A DNA stretch of 38,228 nt from Spirochaetota bacterium (lineage in GTDB: Bacteria > Spirochaetota > JAHITG01 > JAFGFC01): contig JAFGFC010000091.1 in the NCBI GenBank assembly GCA_016931325.1, positions 1-38,228 on the forward strand, read 5' to 3'. Below are positions 34,201-38,228 of the stretch, in pieces. Each line of letters begins with the position of its first letter. The first letter of the stretch is position 1. The translations under genes and the position numbers were made by a program. Under the pieces are notes generated by a model. That model saw only the letters and a list, made by a program, of their open reading frames with translations, had not been told where the DNA came from and searched no databases.

Positions 34201-34357
34201 GATCTATCCCAAATTCTGGTATAAAAATCCGCCTTCTTACAACCCTCTTAACCTTTATAAAAATATCATGCTTCTTCTGGAACCTCCGTCTCCTATAGAA
34301 ATTGAGCCGCCTATACCCATGGAGACGATCATCAGGAATATGATGAAGAAGAGTTAA
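31172..34357 (+). CDS. AsmA-family inner-membrane-anchored protein
   Basis: 1061 residues from ATG 31172, which lies inside the PilZ gene (47-base overlap), with AAGGA at 31165-31169. The longer frame to GTG 31127 lacks support. The N-terminus is strongly basic (LRKFKNLFIKRSFSKRIRKI), then one membrane helix (about 21-43: LIFFILAFLLLFTAAAVIYKIYV). The large outer part is built of short strands with the AsmA-like order: FFKTSFNRDISLSVKRISLF, then IEIEDLVIYN, and many later ISLDVN/IDLSSK blocks. The C-terminal part (about 895-1000: MKDIKIEDIRFDMNYSDNF, GGTISVNNSYIDLADL, AFNITSIGDALALKLLDVMD) matches the AsmA C-terminal domain. The family is tied to lipid transport between membranes. Confidence 0.78.
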   Translation: MLRKFKNLFIKRSFSKRIRKILIFFILAFLLLFTAAAVIYKIYVTRDFVRQQAITFFKTSFNRDISLSVKRISLFRGIEIEDLVIYNTPQFNKSKFIEIKRLRIRYNILWLALFKIKIKEISLIQPRVYLQYDADEGVWNYSDLAGPPGKKQPEPEKKPGPIKISLDMKKFEIRDLSVRIASDQFILLKGLNIQSRVKLDEPSLKGIRRLFLDINTTGDKNLVYQKENLKLNIPLDLKMGIDIRSRKEARADIRYVLKDQIVEMNKKIINIPDIKFVFNCGIFLDEGMIKLDRISLDVNKNTIINLSGSVFDIEKVPRIDLSSKSNEFNMASLNDLAKIFLEDPGLRTSGKFKISQMALSTLEKRDFPFSMALTLKDFNFISPKNKLFLNKCFLSFTTRKIPAQIKSSFQLFAKRIKASSLEIENLDIESSAYFNDKFVLKSVTLDVTDTLINKGEFNLSYQIKDRNIRGRAVLKKLNLARLSKGLSGTLSLTNYTAGPLTRLLLKTDLSIPDMKFSSAIGTNFYSSENINLKLSSKIVKEKDIIDISNISFTLNDFLRLLIKGEYDQRTKGLEARIETFDIVAEDLIKVLPDPVKYSMPFEGVKGVIATKGYVNMKDDRLTARITTTNSSLLLENVDSGFLINGFVSRLDYKSQANRSSLIYRFKATNIENKIAVSSTNARGERVSQSVYEPFAEKVDLVSSVNMTPENIEIKSISLQVPDLNLVSHIAGKVTRVKKKNRVNLTFDFDLAPPEKITFLKDSLIDGSLNIRAFIMSLTDDLIEVKGRINFNDLHFKMKDLGVEAVNGFFPFTHLVGKRDVKLSLLERSALKDLVTLNYPQHRGYNPPPDNFSIRTIRMKDIKIEDIRFDMNYSDNFMTLNRVFCRVSGGTISVNNSYIDLADLNPANFKYQFNIETSNLDVAKLFNVKVGKDENTKISINTKFKGQGASMDNLGELYGAFNITSIGDALALKLLDVMDPQKKNEGMNSVRDILEGGASPELISMEIKFGQIYPKFWYKNPPSYNPLNLYKNIMLLLEPPSPIEIEPPIPMETIIRNMMKKS

Positions 34358-34359
34358 GG

Positions 34360-34384
34360 CGTTCGAGGTTCGACGTCCGATGTT
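34360..34384. repeat. Intergenic CGTCGAAC-type degenerate repeat, copy 3
   Basis: CGTTCGAGGTTCGACGTCC, reverse-complement orientation relative to copy 1, starting three bases after the AsmA-like stop. Confidence 0.5.
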
Positions 34385-34454
34385 AAAAAAAATTTCTTAA
34401 AAAATTTAATTTTTCTGCTAAAGTTTGTTATCCTTACGTACGATATATCTATTA

Positions 34455-34571
34455 GAAAACAAAAATAGCATGGGATGGCAATAGATTATCCCTCCCGTTG
34501 CCGTTCCGTGAAATTTTTTGTAATAATAAAAGCAGAGAGATTCGATCCCGTCTCTCTGCTTTTTCTTTTTA
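34455..34571 (+). ncRNA. Candidate small RNA ending in intrinsic terminator
   Basis: Within the 369-base gap between the AsmA-like and DUF362 genes. A weak promoter-like pair (TTGTTA at 34425-34430, TCTATT at 34448-34453, 17-base spacer) could start an RNA near 34460. It contains interleaved complementary segments: GGGAT (34472-34476) with ATCCC (34488-34492), and GGCAA (34477-34481) with TTGCC (34498-34502), the layout of an H-type pseudoknot. It ends at a strong terminator. It may equally be the 3' end of the AsmA message. Confidence 0.3.
34528..34571 (+). terminator. Strong Rho-independent terminator
   Basis: AAAAGCAGAGAGA (34528-34540) pairs with TCTCTCTGCTTTT (34551-34563) in a 13-base-pair stem with a 10-base loop, followed by a T-rich run (TTTTCTTTTT) to 34570. 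It should end the 30048-34357 transcript or a small RNA. It is the clearest terminator in the window. Confidence 0.85.
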
Positions 34572-34631
34572 TGCCCCTATTTATTATAACTTCCAGGAAT
34601 ACTTTTTTTCTTATTGTTTTTCTTATTCTTC

Positions 34632-34656
34632 AACGTAGAACGTAGAACGTCGAACC
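34632..34656. repeat. Intergenic CGTCGAAC-type degenerate repeat, copy 4
   Basis: AACGTAGAACGTAGAACGTCGAACCT, a tandem run of nine-base units differing by one base. It is followed at 34695-34715 by a separate nine-base-pair hairpin (TGACTACCA, loop TCC, TGGTAGTCA) and another partial AACGTCGGACTT at 34716-34727. Confidence 0.5.
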
Positions 34657-34694
34657 TGCTGGTCAAAACCTTGCCTTCCCTGGAGGATTTGACC

Positions 34695-34715
34695 TGACTA
34701 CCATCCTGGTAGTCA
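34695..34715. repeat. Perfect short hairpin near the DUF362 stop
   Basis: TGACTACCA (34695-34703) and TGGTAGTCA (34707-34715) form nine base pairs around a three-base loop. It has no T run on either side, so it is not a clear intrinsic terminator for the minus-strand gene ending at 34727. Confidence 0.5.
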
Positions 34716-34726
34716 AACGTCGGACT

Positions 34727-35839
34727 TCAAAAGTACGTAAGCCTGACGGCCTTATATCGGCAGATCTCATGGCAGCAGTAACATTTGATGCATTTTTTCT
34801 GTTCGATTCTGGCTTTTCCATCGACAAGAAAGATGGTTTTAGCCGGGCATATCCTGATGCATTCTTCGCAGGCAGCGCATTTAATCCGGTCGATGACAGG
34901 TTTTTTTCTTAAAAAATTTCTGTTCAGCAGAGGAAATATTTTAGATAGAATGCCCCGGCCTACGCCCGGAGTAATGGTCTTGAACGTTCTATCTATCAGG
35001 GATCGCAGGTCATCTCCCTTTACCTCGATCATAGAAGGCTCATACCCTCCAAAACCGGATATCTTTGCCGCTTTGATCACTTCAATGTGTTGGGGATCAT
35101 AATTCATAATGATCGAGCTGATATAATCAACCGATACCGTATCAGTTCCTGAGATAATAACACCTGTTCTTTTGGGCAAGCCGGTATTGGGCCCTTCCCC
35201 TTCCATCCCCATGATCCCGTCAACGATATTGAGGGCCGGTTTAATAATCCTGTTCAGGTCGATCAGCATCTGAGAAAAATGGAAAGAGTCCTGAAACCTG
35301 AAATGGAAGGTCTGCTTTATCATGCCGGGGATCACACCAAAAAGATTCTTAACAGCCACTGTGATATGGGTAAGGGAATGGTTCTTCAATTTCGGGAGGC
35401 TGATGATACTGTCAAAGGCCAGTATTTCCCTGGCTACAGGAAAGGTCTTGACCATTCTGCCTGAAGGATTTTTTATTAAAGTGGTGTGTCTGAACGTCAC
35501 CAGAGGAATGTTCTCCTCACGGCATACTCTTTTGATACCGCTGGCTTTGGCCACATTGCTCAATGTATTGAATGCCGGTGAATCCCCGACCGAGGGCAAT
35601 CCGCCGGCTTTTTTCACCAGTTGAATAACAGCCCGCAGGAATTCAGGATGAGTGGTGCAGGCTTTTTCAGGTTCTTTAGCAGCCAGAAGATTGGGCTTGA
35701 TAAGAACTTTATCCCCTTTTCTTATAAATCTGTCCAGACCACCCAATAAGTTGAGGTTTTGTTCGATCTTTTTCAGTAATTGATCAGGCTGGTAAGTATC
35801 ACAACGTGTTAAGGCTACCTGGAACTTTTTCAAGTTCAA
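34727..35839 (-). CDS. DUF362 protein with two [4Fe-4S] ferredoxin motifs
   Basis: The product is 370 residues. The DUF362 domain (about 8-300) shows DKVLIKPNLLAAKEPEKACTTHP, GGLPSVGDSPAF, FDSIISLPKLKNHSLTHITVAVKNLFG and SGTDTVSVDYIS, the usual order. Two ferredoxin-type sites close the protein: CAACEECIRICP and CIKCYCCHEIC, each with four cysteines in CxxCxxCxxxC spacing. Members of this group are cytoplasmic iron-sulphur proteins of unproven function, often described as ferredoxins. The start is uncertain: the TTG at 35839 has no good ribosome site, and it lies five bases after the stop of the protease gene, so translation may be coupled. Confidence 0.83.
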   Translation of the reverse strand: MNLKKFQVALTRCDTYQPDQLLKKIEQNLNLLGGLDRFIRKGDKVLIKPNLLAAKEPEKACTTHPEFLRAVIQLVKKAGGLPSVGDSPAFNTLSNVAKASGIKRVCREENIPLVTFRHTTLIKNPSGRMVKTFPVAREILAFDSIISLPKLKNHSLTHITVAVKNLFGVIPGMIKQTFHFRFQDSFHFSQMLIDLNRIIKPALNIVDGIMGMEGEGPNTGLPKRTGVIISGTDTVSVDYISSIIMNYDPQHIEVIKAAKISGFGGYEPSMIEVKGDDLRSLIDRTFKTITPGVGRGILSKIFPLLNRNFLRKKPVIDRIKCAACEECIRICPAKTIFLVDGKARIEQKKCIKCYCCHEICRYKAVRLTYF

Positions 35840-35844
35840 ACCAT

Positions 35845-36522
35845 TCAGTCGCGGCCACGCAGGATCAACAGACGCAAGAGCTGCATAATGGCCATGGTGG
35901 CGGAAGCCACATAGGTCCAGGCTGCGGCTGATAGAACTTCTTTAACACCTGTGATCTCTTTTGTATCAAGATACCCCGAGCTCTGGAGAATGGCCACAGC
36001 CCGTTTGCTGGCATTGAACTCTACCGGAAGGGTGATGATGGTAAAGGCAACAAACGCCGTGAAAAGATAGATCCCTATATCCATCAATAATTTATTATAG
36101 CCCATGATAAGGCCGATGAAGAAGAGAAAAAATCCAAGATTCGATCCGAATCGGGCTACAGGAAAAATACCATTTCTAAATTTCAAAGCGGCGTATCCTT
36201 TACTATGCTGAATGGCATGTCCGGCTTCATGAGCGGCTATCCCGACAGCAGCCACAGAATCGCTTCCAAAAACACCCTGAGAGAGATTGAGGCTTTTTTT
36301 AATGGGGTCATAATTATCGGTCAATTCCCCGGCGATTTCTTTTACAGGGACATCGATCCCGTTCCCGCTGAGTATCTTTTCAGCCATATCGGCCCCGGTA
36401 ATACCCCGTCTGGTCCTGACCCTGGCCCATTTTGAGTAGGCGCTTTTCACCCTGGATTGAGCCCAGAGCGCCAGTATAAAAGCCGGTATGATCAATAAAA
36501 AGGTGCTATCCCAGAAAAACAT
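35845..36522 (-). CDS. YugP-type zinc metallopeptidase
   Basis: The product is 225 residues, typical of the Zn-peptidase-2 (YugP/DUF) family, an integral membrane zinc protease. The N-terminal helix (about 5-24) is followed by a soluble part with ITGADMAEKILSGNGI, DNYDPIKKSLNLS and the catalytic AAHEAGHAIQHSKGY (HEAGH, with a second histidine three residues later). Two further hydrophobic hairpins lie about 115-155 and 195-215, and the NASKRAVAIL motif is conserved. A very good ribosome site (GGAGGA, on the minus strand at about 36528-36534) precedes the ATG. It starts the DUF362 pair and follows dacB on the same strand after a repeat-rich gap. Confidence 0.9.
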   Translation of the reverse strand: MFFWDSTFLLIIPAFILALWAQSRVKSAYSKWARVRTRRGITGADMAEKILSGNGIDVPVKEIAGELTDNYDPIKKSLNLSQGVFGSDSVAAVGIAAHEAGHAIQHSKGYAALKFRNGIFPVARFGSNLGFFLFFIGLIMGYNKLLMDIGIYLFTAFVAFTIITLPVEFNASKRAVAILQSSGYLDTKEITGVKEVLSAAAWTYVASATMAIMQLLRLLILRGRD

Positions 36523-36608
36523 ATTATTTCCTCCTGCACATCAATGCTGTTATTCTAAATATAATTTCATCCGGAGGATATGTCAAGGCAATAATAAAAC
36601 CTGGCCCC

Positions 36609-36671
36609 GTGCGACGTTCGACGTTCTACGTTTTCCCCAACGTCGAACGGGGAAACGTCGCACGTCGAACG
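36609..36671. repeat. Intergenic CGTCGAAC-type repeat, copy 5, imperfect inverted repeat
   Basis: The longest copy. TTCGACGTTCTACGTTTTCC... on the left pairs with ...GGGGAAACGTCGCACGTCGAA on the right, about 20 base pairs with three mismatches or bulges, around a loop that itself contains AACGTCGAAC. It fills the gap between dacB and the zinc protease gene (both on the minus strand). Confidence 0.6.
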
Positions 36672-36675
36672 TATA

Positions 36676-38151
36676 TTATTTCATCACATCAACGATGATG
36701 GTCAACAACGGATTGGTGAGCGTGCCGGAATAGGTCATGGGGCCCGGGCTTTTGCGGTTGGCCAGTATGGCAAAAGAAAAAACATCTTTGGTTTTTTCTC
36801 TGATAATGAATCCCGCTACCGTATTGACACCACGCACGGAAAGAGTCCCGGTCTTGACCAGAATGACCATGTCATCCGGCGGAACCGGGTTCATGGCATG
36901 GGGATGATGTCCCTGCCTGGCCAGAGTGGGTAGAAAGGCTTTTCTTATTTCAGGATCCCTGTAAAAGTAATTCAGGGCCCGGGCAATATCTTTTGGTGAG
37001 AATTGATTGTTGACAGAAAGGCCTGAGGCGTCGCCTATAGAAAAATTATTCTTTTCAAGACCAATCTTTTTCATACAGAAATCTTTTAATACCGCTATAC
37101 CTTTTTCACGGGTACCGGGTGTTGATTGAAACCGGGCTCCCAGGTCTTTATTCAAAACTTCAGCTATGACATTATTGCTTCTCTGGTTCATATCTTGAAC
37201 AGACTGTTTTAAAACGGTGCCTTTCATAATATAGAGGGTTTGTGCTTTCTTCGGTACATGTCCTTTTTTAATGCGGCCCTTTATCCTGATCCCGGCTTTT
37301 TGACATATTTCATAAAAAAGCGTAGCCGCGTAAAGACCCGGCCGGCTTGCGCCGAGATGGACATAGTCAAACTGTCTGTCCCAGGCTGTGATCGTTCCTT
37401 TGATCGTAAAATGATCGCCCCATTCATACATCTGGTAGGTCATGGCAGGCCGGCCCGGACTGGCCGATTTTGAGATTTTAACAGCATAGGTCAGTTTAGC
37501 ATAGGACGTTTTCGGGCTGAGCCACAATTTCACAGGTGTGCCGTCCTTGATCCCTACCTCGAGCCAGTTATAATTCACATTTAAAGCGCAGGGTGGAGCA
37601 TAGAGGTTTCTGGCATTGGGGCTGAAGCGGTTCTTTTCTTCATCCAGAAAGCTGATGTCATATACAATATCACCCTTAACGTCTTTCAGACCTTTTGATC
37701 TCAAATCTTGAGCGGCTTTTTCCAGATCAGGGATCATTAGCGAGGGATCGCCTTTTCCTGCCAGATAAAGGTTCCCCTCAAGGGTCCCGTTCTTGATCTC
37801 TGAATCAGTCATGATGGGTGTTTCAAAGCGATGGTCGACGCCCAATTTAATGAGGGCAATGGCTGAAGGGATGATCTTGAACACCGAGGCTGTGATATAT
37901 TTTGATCTGTCATCACGGCTGTAAAGGGTATGCTTGCCGTCAACAGAAGAGATGTGGATCCCCACATTGACATCTTTAAAAAGCCCTGTGTTTAATTTTT
38001 CCTCTATCAGACGCGACAATTCCCTGGCTGTTTGTTCATATTCCATGGAAGCGCCGTCTGAACGGTAACCCGAGCAACTGAGAAAAAAGACAAGGATAAT
38101 ACTATAAAGAAATGATATTTTATTATTCATGGGTGTGCTGGTTTTGTTCAT
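36676..38151 (-). CDS. dacB: D-Ala-D-Ala carboxypeptidase/endopeptidase, PBP4 type, lipoprotein
   Basis: The product is 491 residues from ATG 38151; ATG 38130 would give the more usual short lipoprotein signal (MNNKISFLYSIILVFFLSC, Cys 26 as counted from 38151). It acts outside the inner membrane on peptidoglycan peptides. The three penicillin-binding motifs are present: S89-V-F-K92 (SxxK), SNN in QRSNNVIAEVL (SxN), and KTG in LVKTGTLS. PBP4 traits include LYLAGKGDPSL, GDIVYDISFLDEE and GDASGLSVNNQFSP. The family cuts the terminal D-Ala or cross-links. Upstream is the end of an MscS-type gene on the same strand. No good ribosome site lies at either ATG. Confidence 0.9.
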   Translation of the reverse strand: MNKTSTPMNNKISFLYSIILVFFLSCSGYRSDGASMEYEQTARELSRLIEEKLNTGLFKDVNVGIHISSVDGKHTLYSRDDRSKYITASVFKIIPSAIALIKLGVDHRFETPIMTDSEIKNGTLEGNLYLAGKGDPSLMIPDLEKAAQDLRSKGLKDVKGDIVYDISFLDEEKNRFSPNARNLYAPPCALNVNYNWLEVGIKDGTPVKLWLSPKTSYAKLTYAVKISKSASPGRPAMTYQMYEWGDHFTIKGTITAWDRQFDYVHLGASRPGLYAATLFYEICQKAGIRIKGRIKKGHVPKKAQTLYIMKGTVLKQSVQDMNQRSNNVIAEVLNKDLGARFQSTPGTREKGIAVLKDFCMKKIGLEKNNFSIGDASGLSVNNQFSPKDIARALNYFYRDPEIRKAFLPTLARQGHHPHAMNPVPPDDMVILVKTGTLSVRGVNTVAGFIIREKTKDVFSFAILANRKSPGPMTYSGTLTNPLLTIIVDVMK

Positions 38152-38162
38152 TCAGAAAAGGT

Positions 38163-38228
38163 TTATTTCTGTTTGCTGACATAGAGTGTCTGGGTCGGGT
38201 AAGCGAATTCGATGTTGTATTTCTGGAA
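38163..38228 (-). CDS. MscS-type mechanosensitive channel, C-terminal fragment
   Basis: Only the last 21 codons lie in the window (FQKYNIEFAYPTQTLYVSKQK, stop at 38163-38165); the gene continues beyond the right edge. KYNIEFAYPTQTLYV is the conserved end of the beta domain of MscS-like channels, where the IxFPxPxxTLY pattern is usual. These channels open under membrane tension and release solutes at low osmolarity. It stands 11 bases before the dacB start on the same strand, so the two may be co-transcribed. The short length limits certainty. Confidence 0.55.
   Translation of the reverse strand, partial: FQKYNIEFAYPTQTLYVSKQK

Noticed and set aside
34695-34715. Hairpin as intrinsic terminator of the DUF362 gene
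   Set aside because: The stem is perfect but no T run follows it on the minus strand.
36609-36671. CRISPR-like repeats
   Set aside because: Units are about nine bases, degenerate, without unique spacers, and no cas gene is near.

Overview
This window reads as a chromosome segment of a diderm bacterium, probably an uncultivated lineage known mainly from metagenomes. The evidence is a PorV/UPF0164-type outer-membrane protein beside large secreted proteins with FlgD-Ig or Por-type C-terminal domains, several lipoproteins, an AsmA-like protein, and moderately AT-rich DNA with consensus sigma70-type promoters. The phylum cannot be fixed from the sequence alone. No rRNA, tRNA, CRISPR array, transposase or phage gene was seen.

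Region 1-6519 (+) is the most unusual part. It holds two consecutive HxsD-like small proteins (the first cut by the window edge), an HxsB-type radical SAM/SPASM maturase, and a 589-residue protein with two complete radical SAM domains, the second HxsC-like. A secreted protein with a CBM9-like domain and an A24 (prepilin-peptidase-like) membrane protein follow on the same strand. This is a variant of the His-Xaa-Ser (Hxs) peptide or protein modification system. No HxsA substrate with His-x-Ser repeats is visible, so the substrate lies outside the window or is of a different kind.

Region 6553-14960 concerns the cell surface. It contains a glycosyltransferase-like protein (-), a giant secreted protein (seven FG-GAP/VCBS blades, five Fn3-like repeats, FlgD-Ig tail), a second secreted beta-propeller/Fn3 protein with a Por-type sorting tail, a PorV-like barrel 41 bases downstream of it, and a small barrel-like protein (-).

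Region 14999-18848 has proB (-), then a tightly overlapping + strand set: a nucleotidyltransferase, a TPM/YgcG lipoprotein and hypD. Next comes a textbook promoter followed by a long structured leader that appears to bury the ribosome binding site of a secreted ParB-domain protein (19124-21166). A small gene that may encode its immunity partner follows. Two membrane-associated genes come after: an anchored TolB-like protein and a Yip1-family protein.

Region 24355-28238 (-) is an amino-acid and cell-wall operon, lysC-cimA-murI (aspartate kinase, citramalate synthase, glutamate racemase). Its predicted promoter fires into a 119-base element that folds as a multi-branched RNA.

Region 28451-34357 carries a stand-alone receiver protein, an L-2-hydroxyglutarate-oxidase-like flavoprotein (-), a protein with five exact-length 21-residue repeats, a PilZ protein and an AsmA-like protein. 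A possible small RNA ending at a strong intrinsic terminator follows. The last part (-) holds a DUF362/ferredoxin protein, a YugP-type zinc protease, a PBP4-type D-Ala-D-Ala carboxypeptidase lipoprotein and the last 21 residues of an MscS-type channel. Short degenerate repeats built on ACGTCGAAC recur in at least five intergenic gaps.
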